56,023 nt of DNA from Anaerolineae bacterium (GTDB lineage: Bacteria; Chloroflexota; Anaerolineae; Aggregatilineales; Phototrophicaceae): NCBI GenBank assembly GCA_022822545.1, contig JAJEBE010000023.1, forward strand, positions 1-56,023, read 5' to 3'. The notes beneath the pieces are model-generated. The model did no database searches. It saw nothing but the letters and a program-made list of their open reading frames with translations, and was not told the DNA's origin. The first letter of the stretch is position 1. Every line of letters begins with the position of its first letter. This document shows, piece after piece, positions 7,250 through 15,458 of the stretch. Made by a program: the position numbers and the translations under genes.

Positions 7250-8714
7250 TCCGCAGCGCCCAGCTTTTGTAGCGCTGGTAAAGCGCCTCATAATGGGACC
7301 GCAAGGCGGCGTCGGGCGCAGCGGTCAGTTCGCCATAATCGAAATCCGCCAGGAAAGCGGCCGCATCTTCGCTGAGGCCGGCGGCAACGGCAGCATGCGC
7401 GGCGGCGCCCAGGGCGGACTTATCGGAGAAGCCCCGGAATGTCGCCTCGCCGGGCATCACATTACCGATAATCTCGCGCATCAGCTTGCTTTTGGGTAGT
7501 CCGCCGGTGAGCAGAATCTTCGTCTGCGCCAGCTTGCCTTCGCCGACCAAGGCTTCCGCGCAGAGCCGGATGCCGAAGGCGACGCCGTCCATCACCGCGC
7601 GCGTGAGCCCCGGTCGGTCAGCGGTGGCCGAGAGTTGGACGAAGCTGCCGTAGGGGCCGTCCAGCAGGAAGGGCGTGCCGGTGCCCTGCAGATAGGGCAG
7701 GAAGAGCGGTCCATCGACGGCGGATGGTTGGGTTGCCGCCAGCGCTTCAAATTCGGCATGGGTCATGGTCGGATTGATCAGGTCGCGCCACCAATTCAGC
7801 GAGTGCCCGGCGCTGTTGAGCGCGCCGATGGCGAAGGTCTTCCCGTCCGCGCCGAGTTCAAACAGGTAGCGAATGGCTGAGCGCGGGTGGAAGGGCGTCG
7901 GTTTGTCCTGGATTTCGATGACCTGGACGGCGGTGCCGGTGTTGATCATCAGAGTATCGCGATCGGGCAGGCTGGCGCCGATCACGGCGCAGGCGGCATC
8001 GCCCCCGCCAAAGGCGACAAGCGCGTTCGTTGACAAGCCCAGATCGGCCGCCGCCGCGTCAGTCAGATTGCCGGCCGCTTCGGCCGAGCCATGGACGCGC
8101 GGCAGCAAGCTCAGGGGCAGATCAAGCCGGGCGAGCAGATCGGCATCCCAGCGGCGCGCGGCGAAGTCCCACATCAGCGAACCGGAGGCGTCCGAGAGCT
8201 CGGTCGCTATTTCGCCCGTCATGCGGTAGCGCAGATAGTCTTTGGAAAACAGCACCTTGTCGATCTCGTGGTAAACGCCCGGCTCATGCTGGCGCAGCCA
8301 CAGAATCTTGGCCAGGCTGTAGGGCGCGATGGCGGGGTTCCATAGCTGGGTCGCCGCGGTCGCTTTGATGAACTCCGCCTGCCGTTGGCTGCGGGTATCG
8401 GCCCAGACGATGCAGTCCCGCGCGGTCGCGCCGTCGGCCCGCAGCGGCACAATCGAGTGCATGTGGCCGGAAAGCCCGATGGCGGCGATATCGTCCGGCG
8501 CAATGTTATGCTCGCGCAGCAAATGCCGCGTGACCTGGCAGAGCGATGCCCACCACTTCTCCGGTTCCTGCTCCAGGTAGCCCGGGGCCGGCGTCAGATT
8601 CTCGACCGGCGCGCCGGCGCTGCCGATCACACGAGTCGGCGCTGCCTCGACCAGTATGACCTTCAGGCCTTGTGTGCCGAGGTCGACGCCGAGCAAGGCG
8701 TTTCGGCCACTCAT
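7236..8714 (-). CDS. xylB: Xylulokinase (FGGY carbohydrate kinase)
   Basis: A 492-residue FGGY kinase, close to the usual length of about 490, that phosphorylates D-xylulose to xylulose-5-phosphate. It shows the N-terminal phosphate loop LLGVDLGTQGLKV, the LSGHMHS segment typical of xylulokinases, FGGGDAACAVIGAS, DGVAFGIRLCAEAL and the adenosine motif LLTGGLPKSKLMREI. ATG 8714 is preferred because GAGGAG ends five bases upstream; an in-frame GTG at 8720 lies inside that spacing. No xylose isomerase or xylose regulator is adjacent, so another ketopentose cannot be excluded. It fits the sugar-catabolic theme of the window. Confidence 0.88.
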   Translation of the reverse strand: MSGRNALLGVDLGTQGLKVILVEAAPTRVIGSAGAPVENLTPAPGYLEQEPEKWWASLCQVTRHLLREHNIAPDDIAAIGLSGHMHSIVPLRADGATARDCIVWADTRSQRQAEFIKATAATQLWNPAIAPYSLAKILWLRQHEPGVYHEIDKVLFSKDYLRYRMTGEIATELSDASGSLMWDFAARRWDADLLARLDLPLSLLPRVHGSAEAAGNLTDAAAADLGLSTNALVAFGGGDAACAVIGASLPDRDTLMINTGTAVQVIEIQDKPTPFHPRSAIRYLFELGADGKTFAIGALNSAGHSLNWWRDLINPTMTHAEFEALAATQPSAVDGPLFLPYLQGTGTPFLLDGPYGSFVQLSATADRPGLTRAVMDGVAFGIRLCAEALVGEGKLAQTKILLTGGLPKSKLMREIIGNVMPGEATFRGFSDKSALGAAAHAAVAAGLSEDAAAFLADFDYGELTAAPDAALRSHYEALYQRYKSWALRITGA

Positions 8715-8773
8715 GTACACTCCTCGAATGTTATGTCTTGTGAAGTGCTGGTTAACATCATGAGCAGCCGCGT

Positions 8774-9514
8774 CTAGAGTTTCATCGCGCGAAAGAAGGC
8801 GCGGCCCTCGTCTCGCATTCCGAGATCGCTGCGAGCGTCAAATACCTCGATATCCGCGAAACCGGCCGCCGTCAGCGCTTCGGTCAATGCTTCAACCGAG
8901 TAGGCTCGTTGGGTCAAGGCGACGTCATTGCGCCGCCATAGCGCCTTGTCTTCCTCCTGTTGCGTGAAGATGGTGATATTCATGGTCGCCAGCTTCTCAT
9001 CTTTTTCGTATTTCGAAGCAATCAATACGGCAGATGTTTCAGTCAAGATATGAAAGGTCTCCCTCCAGCGACTGCGGAAGCCGGAATCCAGATTCATATC
9101 GAAGACAAAGACGCCGCCCCTCTTCAGATGTCGCTGGACATTGCGGAAGACCTTTTCCACATCGTCCAGCGTGAGCAAATGATTCAAGCTGTCATACGTT
9201 GAAATAATGATGGCGAACTCCTCGGGCAGGTCAAGGGCGCGCGCGTCGGAGCAAATGAAGGTTGTGTTGGGGGCGTTCCGGCGGGCGTATCTCAGCATTT
9301 GCTCGGAACCATCGACGCCCGTTACCCGGTATCCGCGCTCTGTCAGTTCTCTGGCCAATTGACCCGTGCCACAACATAGATCAAGAAGGGAGACGCCCAC
9401 AGGATAATGGTCGAGCGCCAGTTGCTCAAGAAAGGGCATGATCTGGATTGCGAAGCCGCCCCAGTGACGATTGTAAACTTGGGCAAAATCGTCGTAGTCG
9501 ATATATCGTTCCAT
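8774..9514 (-). CDS. Class I SAM-dependent methyltransferase
   Basis: A 246-residue Rossmann-fold methyltransferase. SAM motif I is LLDLCCGTGQLARELTERG (about 43-61), followed by VTGVDGSEQMLRYA (acidic ribose-binding region), ICSDARALDLPEEF and ISTYDSLNHLLT. The C-terminal half, with FDMNLDSGFRSRWRETFH, resembles small-molecule methyltransferases such as the glycine/sarcosine-like group, but the substrate is unknown. It lies 9 bases downstream of the sulfatase on the same strand, so they may be co-transcribed. The 59-base gap to xylB has no obvious terminator. Confidence 0.85.
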   Translation of the reverse strand: MERYIDYDDFAQVYNRHWGGFAIQIMPFLEQLALDHYPVGVSLLDLCCGTGQLARELTERGYRVTGVDGSEQMLRYARRNAPNTTFICSDARALDLPEEFAIIISTYDSLNHLLTLDDVEKVFRNVQRHLKRGGVFVFDMNLDSGFRSRWRETFHILTETSAVLIASKYEKDEKLATMNITIFTQQEEDKALWRRNDVALTQRAYSVEALTEALTAAGFADIEVFDARSDLGMRDEGRAFFRAMKL

Positions 9515-9523
9515 CTGCCTACT

Positions 9524-11083
9524 CTAGAGATAATTCTTGTTCTCGAGGTCGCGCAGGCGGCGGGGGTTGATCTTGCCATCGCGATTCACGACCGTCTGAT
9601 AGCGCTGCCTCCGCTGCCGGTTCAACGCAGGCGCGCCGAAGCGAGCGCTGTTGACGCCGCTGACCGTGCCCGGGCGCGTCGTGGTGATCAGCCACTCCAG
9701 CAGATCTGAGCGCAGTTCTCGCACGGTATCCTGACAGTCGGGCTCGAAATAGAGGTTGCGCATCTCCCAGGGATCCGCCGCCAGGTCGTATAACTCGCCG
9801 AAGCCGTCGGGATAATCTCGCGGGAACATCGCGCGCGGATAATGCACCAGCCGGTAATCGCCTTTGCGCAGGCTTTTGCTCCAGGTGAATTCGGTGACGC
9901 CGAGATGGTCGGGATCGCCGGGCTCCCCCGCGAGCATGGGGCTGATATCGCGGCCGTCGCTGGTTTCCATCTGCTCGATATCGGCCAGGGCGCAGAGCGT
10001 ATTGGCGATATCCACCAGTTCGACGACATCGCTGTGGACGCGGCCGCCGTCAATTCGGCCAGGGGCCCAGAAGATCAGCGGCACGCGCGTGATGGCATCG
10101 CTGCAGATGCCGGGCGCCTTCTCCATGATGCCGTGCTCGGCGGCATAGTCGCCGTGGTCCGAGGTATAGACGACGATGGTGTTCTCCGCCATGCCGCTAG
10201 CGCGCAGATGGTCCAGCAAAGTCCCGACGGCTGCGTCGACCTGGCTGACCGCGCCCAGGTAGCCATGCAGTTTGCGCCGCCGGCCGGCTTCAAAGGTCTT
10301 CGGTTCGAAAAGTTGCCAGTCGCTCTCGCGCCAGCGCCGCGCCGACGCCTGCATGTGCGGCGCCTTGATTGCAGCCGCCATATCATAATCAGCATTGGGC
10401 GGCAGGCTTAGTTTTTGCGAGTCGTACAGATCCCAGAATTCCTGACAGGGCGCCGTGCATTGATGCGGGCGCGGGAAGCTGACGTGCAGCAAGAAGGGCT
10501 GGGTGCGCCTCTGTGCTTCAGCCATCGTTTGTATCGCCGTATTCGCCAGCCAGCCTTCCTGCGCTTCTTCGAAAGCCAGCGGGCTGGGGCGGCTATCGAC
10601 GCTTTGCCGGCCGCGCTCGCCGAACTCCGGCAGGAGGATATGGTCTTCGAGCGCTTCGACGCCGCGTTGGCGCAGGAACCGGGTATAGGCGGCCGAGCGC
10701 CCGACCACGCTGCCGGCGGTGAAGGAATTGCTTTCGTGGAAGACATCGCAGTCGTCTTCGACCCAGTATTCCGGGCAGTGGATTTTGCCCATGGCGGCGG
10801 TGAAATAGCCGGCGGCGCGGAAGTGGCCGAAGATATTGGGCAGCCCGCCCGGGTTGCGCCCGCTCAAGCTGTAGTAGCCGTGGTTATGCGGGTACTGTCC
10901 GCTGAGGAAGGATACGCGGCTCGGGGTGCAGATGGGGTTCTGCGTGATGGCTTTGTCGAAGCGGCAGCCCTCGCGCGCCATGCGATCCAGATGCGGCGTC
11001 AGGGCATCGGGATGGCCCATGCGCCCGAGGGCCTTGGCGTTGTGCTGGTCGGCCACGATGAACAGGATGTTGGGATAAGGCAT
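9524..11083 (-). CDS. Sulfatase (alkaline phosphatase superfamily, type I)
   Basis: A 519-residue formylglycine-dependent sulfatase. It has AD12-Q13 for the first metal-ligand pair and the sulfatase signature C52-T-P-S-R56 inside ICTPSRVSFLSGQYPHNHG, where C52 would be oxidised to formylglycine. A later YTSDHGDYAAEHG supplies the second metal-ligand group. The reading frame extends upstream to 11224, but ATG 11083 starts right at the conserved first strand (PYPNILFIVADQ). No signal peptide is visible, suggesting cytoplasmic action on imported sulfated molecules. No formylglycine-generating enzyme is in the window. Choline-sulfatase-like or glycan-sulfatase activity cannot be separated by sequence alone. 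Confidence 0.88.
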   Translation of the reverse strand: MPYPNILFIVADQHNAKALGRMGHPDALTPHLDRMAREGCRFDKAITQNPICTPSRVSFLSGQYPHNHGYYSLSGRNPGGLPNIFGHFRAAGYFTAAMGKIHCPEYWVEDDCDVFHESNSFTAGSVVGRSAAYTRFLRQRGVEALEDHILLPEFGERGRQSVDSRPSPLAFEEAQEGWLANTAIQTMAEAQRRTQPFLLHVSFPRPHQCTAPCQEFWDLYDSQKLSLPPNADYDMAAAIKAPHMQASARRWRESDWQLFEPKTFEAGRRRKLHGYLGAVSQVDAAVGTLLDHLRASGMAENTIVVYTSDHGDYAAEHGIMEKAPGICSDAITRVPLIFWAPGRIDGGRVHSDVVELVDIANTLCALADIEQMETSDGRDISPMLAGEPGDPDHLGVTEFTWSKSLRKGDYRLVHYPRAMFPRDYPDGFGELYDLAADPWEMRNLYFEPDCQDTVRELRSDLLEWLITTTRPGTVSGVNSARFGAPALNRQRRQRYQTVVNRDGKINPRRLRDLENKNYL

Positions 11084-11390
11084 AGGATTTGCGATCCTGC
11101 GAATTCTGGCTTGCTTGATGCTAACATGTTTGGCTTGCCGCTGTGAGGGCGCTTCCAAAAGGGGAGCGCCAAGTTTTATGGACTTGGCTAAGGCAAAATA
11201 ATCAACCCGAAACGGGGCAGGCATGCCGGGCTCATCCGGTACTCGGTCGAAGCCATCGTTCGCGTCACTCGCCGGCTCCCGGCGGGCAGTCTGACACTGC
11301 CTCTACTTCGTCAATAATGGCGGAAACAGCCCGCAGTCATCCAGCCTAAAGCGCCGCCAAAACTCGTGAAAATGCCGAAAACTTCGTCGT

Positions 11391-11432
11391 TGTATAGATA
11401 CAGTATGTATATAGCATCGGGGGGGTAGGGGG
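11391..11432 (-). repeat. C-tract plus near-palindromic AT core, copy 2 (inverted)
   Basis: The 23-base core at 11391-11413 is the exact reverse complement of 64-86. It is followed by G-runs at 11419-11425 and 11428-11432, matching the C-runs next to copy 1. Bases between core and tract differ, so conservation is limited to the core and the homopolymer character. The two copies bracket about 11.3 kb in inverted orientation. Confidence 0.7.
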
Positions 11433-11781
11433 TAGCGCTTGACCTTGAGCGACATGGCAGGCTTGGGGGAATAGAGGCTCTATCGGCGAAATGGCGTTCA
11501 TGACAGTCAGCAGGCAGCCAGTCCCGGTGAGTATTTGTTTTGGGTTTGTTTATTGTCCAAAACGGACAAAGTCGGACATGGAAATATGGTTTTCGGACAA
11601 TAGGCGCGGTTTTCCGGGCGAATCGGAGAAAAGGCAGGCGTCCGGGGGTATGATTTTGGTATGTCGGCGCGGCGGCGCAAGAGCCTATGATAATCATAAG
11701 GGGAGTGTAGCATGATTTTGAGCAGAGGGCAAGAATGTATGTTCTGGTAGCGTGTCGTTTTCGGTTGAAATATAAAAAGCT

Positions 11782-11824
11782 TTACCACCGAGTACACCGA
11801 GATAAACGCGAGTACACCGAGAAG
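11782..11824 (+). repeat. CACCGAG-type dispersed repeat
   Basis: Three spaced ACCGAG units (TACCACCGAG, TACACCGAG, GTACACCGAGAAG) lie within 43 bases. The copy near 24871 begins with the same TTTACCACCGAG wording. It is non-coding and of unknown role. Confidence 0.6.
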
Positions 11825-11860
11825 TGCGTGGGAAATATGACATGTAGCGGAGTTGTAAGC

Positions 11861-11886
11861 GGGCGACTCACAGAGTCGCCCCTACA
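11861..11886 (-). repeat. REP-like hairpin element, single copy (b)
   Basis: A perfect 9-bp stem, GGGCGACTC (11861-11869) and GAGTCGCCC (11873-11881), with loop ACA, is followed by CTACA (11882-11886), the reverse of the TGTAG tag. The stem bases next to the loop differ from copy (a) but remain paired. Confidence 0.8.
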
Positions 11887-12066
11887 CTGTCCACCTTGAT
11901 TGAGGCGCAGAGATTTCATTTTGGGCGCGCGGAGATATTATCATTTGAGCATTCACTGCCCTGCGCGCGATTTGCCCCCTGATTCTATCAGCGGTTCGCG
12001 AGTATAATATCTGCGCTTGGGCGTCCGATACGCGCGACGCCTTTACGAGAGCGGGAGGTTGGCCCG

Positions 12067-13086
12067 ATGCAGAACAAGCAAGAGGCAAGCGCTTTTGTCA
12101 TCTGCGATGATTTGTACAAGATCTTCAAGGTGGCGGATATTGAAGTGATGGCGCTGCAAGGGCTTGACCTGACGGTGGGGCGCGGCGAGCTGGTGGGCAT
12201 CGTCGGCGCCAGCGGCAGCGGCAAGACGACGCTGATGAATGTGCTGGGCGGCTTGACCATGCCGTCGGCGGGTCAGGTGATCGTCGATGGCGCCAATCTG
12301 CTCAAGCTCAGCACGCGCGAATTGACGACTTATCGCCAGGTCGAGGTCGGCTTCGTCTGGCAGCAGGGCAGCCGCAACCTGATTCCCTACCTGTCGGCGC
12401 TGGACAATATCAAGCTGCCGATGACGCTGGCCGGCCGGACCGGGCGCGAGGCGGATAGGCGGGCGCGCGAGCTAATGGAAAAGGTTGACCTGCCGCATCG
12501 CTGTGATCACCGTCCGATTCAGCTATCCGGCGGGGAGCAGCAGCGGGTGGCGATCGCGGTGGCTTTGGCGAATGAGCCGAAGTTGCTGCTGGCGGATGAG
12601 CCGACCGGCGAGTTGGATTCGACGACATCGGATCAGGTTTATGATTTGCTCAAGCGCTTGAATGAAGAGGACGGCTTGACCATCTGTATCGTCAGCCACG
12701 ACCCGACGATCGCGCAGCATGTGCAGCGGGTGGTGCAGATACGCGATGGCAAGCTGGCGAGCGAGACGGTGCGGCGGCCTCGGGTAAAATCCCGCTCCGA
12801 AAATGCGGAATGGACGGCCAAGGATGTCAGTTGGGAGGATCACTTTGAAGAGTTGATCGTGCTGGATTCGGCCGGGCGTCTGCAAATCCCCAAGCAGTAT
12901 CGGGAGGAATTGGGCTTTCAGAATCGGGTTGAGATGGAAGTCACCGAGGGCGGCATCTTGATTCGCCCGGCGCAGAATCTGGAGCAAACGTCGTCGCAAG
13001 CGGAGATTCAGATCGAGCGGGAGATCCGCGGCGAGGAGAGCGAGGCGCCATCGGGCTTGCTGGCGCGTTTGAAGGGGCGGAAATGA
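12067..13086 (+). CDS. ABC transporter ATP-binding protein (LolD/MacB type) fused to an AbrB/SpoVT-like domain
   Basis: 339 residues, about 100 longer than a usual LolD-type ATPase. The ATPase part has Walker [10 protein letters not shown] (47-55), signature LSGGEQQR (153-160), Walker [13 protein letters not shown] (173-184) and switch H211. After a charged linker (about 235-262), residues 263-304 read [20 protein letters not shown]...[15 protein letters not shown]. This is the swapped-hairpin pattern of AbrB/MazE/SpoVT DNA-binding domains (GR-x-x-IP ... REEL ... V-x-V-x-x-GGI-x-IRP). A charged tail follows. It overlaps the next ATPase by four bases (ATGA). It probably energises an FtsX/MacB-type permease, possibly the one at 32056. 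The AbrB-like part suggests autoregulation or a structural dimerisation role; that is inference. Confidence 0.88.
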   Translation: MQNKQEASAFVICDDLYKIFKVADIEVMALQGLDLTVGRGELVGIVGASGSGKTTLMNVLGGLTMPSAGQVIVDGANLLKLSTRELTTYRQVEVGFVWQQGSRNLIPYLSALDNIKLPMTLAGRTGREADRRARELMEKVDLPHRCDHRPIQLSGGEQQRVAIAVALANEPKLLLADEPTGELDSTTSDQVYDLLKRLNEEDGLTICIVSHDPTIAQHVQRVVQIRDGKLASETVRRPRVKSRSENAEWTAKDVSWEDHFEELIVLDSAGRLQIPKQYREELGFQNRVEMEVTEGGILIRPAQNLEQTSSQAEIQIEREIRGEESEAPSGLLARLKGRK

Positions 13087-13763
13087 TAAGCGAGAACGCG
13101 ATCGCGACAAGGGACCTGGGGCGGGTTTACGCCTCCGATGGCGGAGATGTTCATGCCTTGCGCGAGATCAATATCGAAATCGAACGCGGTCAGTTCGTCG
13201 CATTGCGCGGGCGCTCGGGCAGCGGCAAGACGACCTTGCTGAATTGCCTGGGCGGTCTGGACAATCCCACGACCGGCAAGGTCTGGATTCAAGGGATTGA
13301 TATCAGCACGATGGACGAGGCGCAGCGCACGGCCTGGCGGCGGGAACGCATCGGTTTTGTCTTTCAGCAGATGGGTTTGTTGCCGAGCTTCTCGGCTTAT
13401 GAAAATATTGATGTGATGGCGCGGCTGGGCGGCCTGCCGCGGGGAGACCGGCGCAAACGCATCCTCGATAGCCTGGAGCGCGTCGACCTGCTTGATTATT
13501 ATGACCACCGGCCTTATGAGATGTCCGGCGGGCAGCAGCAGAGAATCGCCATCGCGCGAGCGTTGGTGACAGCGCCCGACTTGATCCTGGCGGACGAGCC
13601 GACCAGCGAATTGGATAGCGAGACGACGCATCAGGTCTTGGCGGTGCTGCAAGATTTCGTGCGCGCGAAAGGGATATCCATCTTGCTATCCAGCCATGAT
13701 CCGATAGTTGATGAATATGTTGATCGCATCATCACCCTGCGCGACGGGCAAATTGCCGATTAG
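13083..13763 (+). CDS. ABC transporter ATP-binding protein (LolD/MacB type)
   Basis: A 226-residue standalone ATPase: Walker A GRSGSGKT (43-50), Q-loop FVFQQMGLLPSFSAYEN, signature MSGGQQQRIAIARAL, Walker B LILADEPTSELD and a switch histidine in LLSSHDP. Its size and motif spacing match LolD/MacB/FtsE-type ATPases that pair with FtsX-fold permeases. It starts within the stop of the AbrB-fused ATPase, so the two are translationally coupled and may form a heterodimer. No permease is adjacent; the nearest candidate is the 951-residue FtsX-type permease at 32056. Confidence 0.92.
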   Translation: MISENAIATRDLGRVYASDGGDVHALREINIEIERGQFVALRGRSGSGKTTLLNCLGGLDNPTTGKVWIQGIDISTMDEAQRTAWRRERIGFVFQQMGLLPSFSAYENIDVMARLGGLPRGDRRKRILDSLERVDLLDYYDHRPYEMSGGQQQRIAIARALVTAPDLILADEPTSELDSETTHQVLAVLQDFVRAKGISILLSSHDPIVDEYVDRIITLRDGQIAD

Positions 13764-13778
13764 CCGCGGAAGCCGTCT

Positions 13779-15365
13779 ATGGTAGCGACAGTCGCCACTT
13801 TCCTGTTATTTTTCTTGCTGCAAGACAGTTTGCTCTTCGTGGATGTCAGCGAAAGCGCCGGCATTAATTCGACGCACCGGGGCATCTGGGACGAGAACGC
13901 GCCCGGGCCTTATGAGAATGGCTACCTGGCCGCCGGCAGCGCCTGGGCCGATTATGATCGGGACGGCTGGGTTGATCTATTTGTCACGGGCAATCTCGAT
14001 CCCAACGCGCTCTACCGCAACAATGGCGATGGCAGCTTCAGCGTCTCCGAATTCAGCGAGGGGCTCAGCTTGCCCGCTGTGCCGAGCGGCGGCGCGGCCT
14101 GGGCGGATTATGACAACGATGGCTGGCGCGATCTCTATGTGCTGAATATGGGCGCCAACCGGCTGTTCCGAAACCTCGAGGGCGCCGGCTTCGCGGATGT
14201 GACGGCGATGGCGGGGGTCGGCGATAACGGCAAGGGAACGACAGCGGCTTTCGGCGATTACGATGAAGACGGCTACCTCGACCTGTACGTCGCCAATTGG
14301 TCTTGCGTGCCCGCTTGCGAGATCAGTGATTTCGCCCGCAGCCGCGATGTTTTGTATCACAACAACGGCGACGGCAGCTTTACCGATGTCTCCGGCTTGC
14401 TGGACTTCGAGTTGTTGCTCGGCGCCGGTTTTTCCGTCAGTTGGGTTGATTACGATGACGACCGCGACCTGGATATCTACGTCGTGAACGACAAGGCGGT
14501 GAACGCGCTGGGCAATGTGCTCTGGCGCAATGATGGTCCCGGCTGCGCCGGCTGGTGCTTCACAAATGTCAGCGCGCGGGCGGGCGCCGATGCGGTGGTC
14601 CATAGCATGGGCTTGGCCACCGGCGATTACGACAACGATGGCGATCTGGATTTCTACATCTCGAACATGGTCCGATCGATGGTATTGCTGGAGAACGATG
14701 GCGATGGCAGTTTCACCGATGTGACGGAGCGGGCCGGCGTCGATTACCGCAGCGGCGAGGCGGTCGGCTGGGGCACGGCTTTCTTCGATTACGATAATGA
14801 CGGCTGGCTGGACCTGTATCTGGCCGCGACCGGCATCTCGCCGATATATGGCAAAGCCGGCATGCACTATGAGTATCCCGATATGCTTTACCGCAATCGG
14901 CGCGATGGCAGCTTCAGCGCTGTTGATCAGGGTCTCTTCAGCGATGGCAAGGCGGCGACGATGGGCTTCAGCACGGCCGATTACAACCGGGACGGCAGCG
15001 TTGACTACGCGCTGACCTTTTGGGATAGCGGGCATCGGCTCTTCCAGAATGTCAGCGCCGCCGGCAGCTTGAACAACTATATCGCTTTTGAGTTGGAGGG
15101 CGGGGGCGGGATCGACCGGGACGCCCTCGGGACGCGCGTCCGCGTCGTCAGCAGCGATGGCTTGTCGCAGTTGCGGGAGTTGAAATCCGGCTCGAGCCTG
15201 GGCGCCGGCAATGAAATTCTGCTGCATTTTGGCTTGGGCGATGCCATGATTGAGCGCGTCATCGTCAGTTGGCTGAATGGCGAGTATCACGAATACAGCA
15301 ATGTCGCCCTGAACCAGCGCTGCCTAATCACGCGGGAGCGGATGGATTGCGAGCGGCAGGGCTGA
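13779..15365 (+). CDS. FG-GAP/VCBS repeat protein with C-terminal ASPIC/UnbV domain (CRTAC1-like)
   Basis: A 528-residue predicted exported protein. A short hydrophobic N-terminus (VATVATFLLFFLLQ) could be an uncleaved anchor or a short signal. Seven calcium-loop repeats of the D-x-D-x-D-G type follow (DYDRDGWVDLF, DYDNDGWRDLY, DYDEDGYLDLY, DYDDDRDLDIY, DYDNDGDLDFY, DYDNDGWLDLY, DYNRDGSVDYA), consistent with a seven-bladed beta-propeller. The last 100 residues (GTRVRVVSSDG through SWLNGEYHEYSN) match the ASPIC/UnbV domain. It begins 15 bases after the ABC ATPases and may belong to the same operon. Such proteins are thought to bind ligands or mediate adhesion; the ligand is unknown. Confidence 0.88.
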   Translation: MVATVATFLLFFLLQDSLLFVDVSESAGINSTHRGIWDENAPGPYENGYLAAGSAWADYDRDGWVDLFVTGNLDPNALYRNNGDGSFSVSEFSEGLSLPAVPSGGAAWADYDNDGWRDLYVLNMGANRLFRNLEGAGFADVTAMAGVGDNGKGTTAAFGDYDEDGYLDLYVANWSCVPACEISDFARSRDVLYHNNGDGSFTDVSGLLDFELLLGAGFSVSWVDYDDDRDLDIYVVNDKAVNALGNVLWRNDGPGCAGWCFTNVSARAGADAVVHSMGLATGDYDNDGDLDFYISNMVRSMVLLENDGDGSFTDVTERAGVDYRSGEAVGWGTAFFDYDNDGWLDLYLAATGISPIYGKAGMHYEYPDMLYRNRRDGSFSAVDQGLFSDGKAATMGFSTADYNRDGSVDYALTFWDSGHRLFQNVSAAGSLNNYIAFELEGGGGIDRDALGTRVRVVSSDGLSQLRELKSGSSLGAGNEILLHFGLGDAMIERVIVSWLNGEYHEYSNVALNQRCLITRERMDCERQG

Positions 15366-15458
15366 GCTCGATCAATTCCGCTTCCCCCTGGAAGGAAGCG
15401 CTGGCGCTGCCCGTCTGTGGCTTAGCGAGTCATTGGCTATTGAAGGAGCAAGAACTTC

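Larger units (their letters stand above)
11084..12066. other. Gene-free intergenic region
   Basis: No convincing gene is seen in these 980 bases: the open frames lack family motifs and plausible ribosome sites, and several are rich in rare residues. It holds the inverted second copy of the C/G-tract palindrome (11391-11432), a CACCGAG repeat (11782-11824) and a REP-like hairpin (11861-11886). A TATAAT at 12003-12008, about 60 bases before the ABC ATPase start, is a possible -10 box without a clear -35. Local composition at 11540-11780 is more AT-rich than the flanking genes. Confidence 0.6.

Noticed and set aside
11311..11715. Open frames on both strands in the 11.1-12.0 kb gap
   Set aside because: Composition is not protein-like, there are no motifs or upstream sites, and the frames cover the palindromic repeat element.
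15382..15406. Hairpin CGCTTCC...GGAAGCG after the FG-GAP gene as a terminator
   Set aside because: The stem is only 7 bp and is not followed by T residues, so the evidence is too weak.
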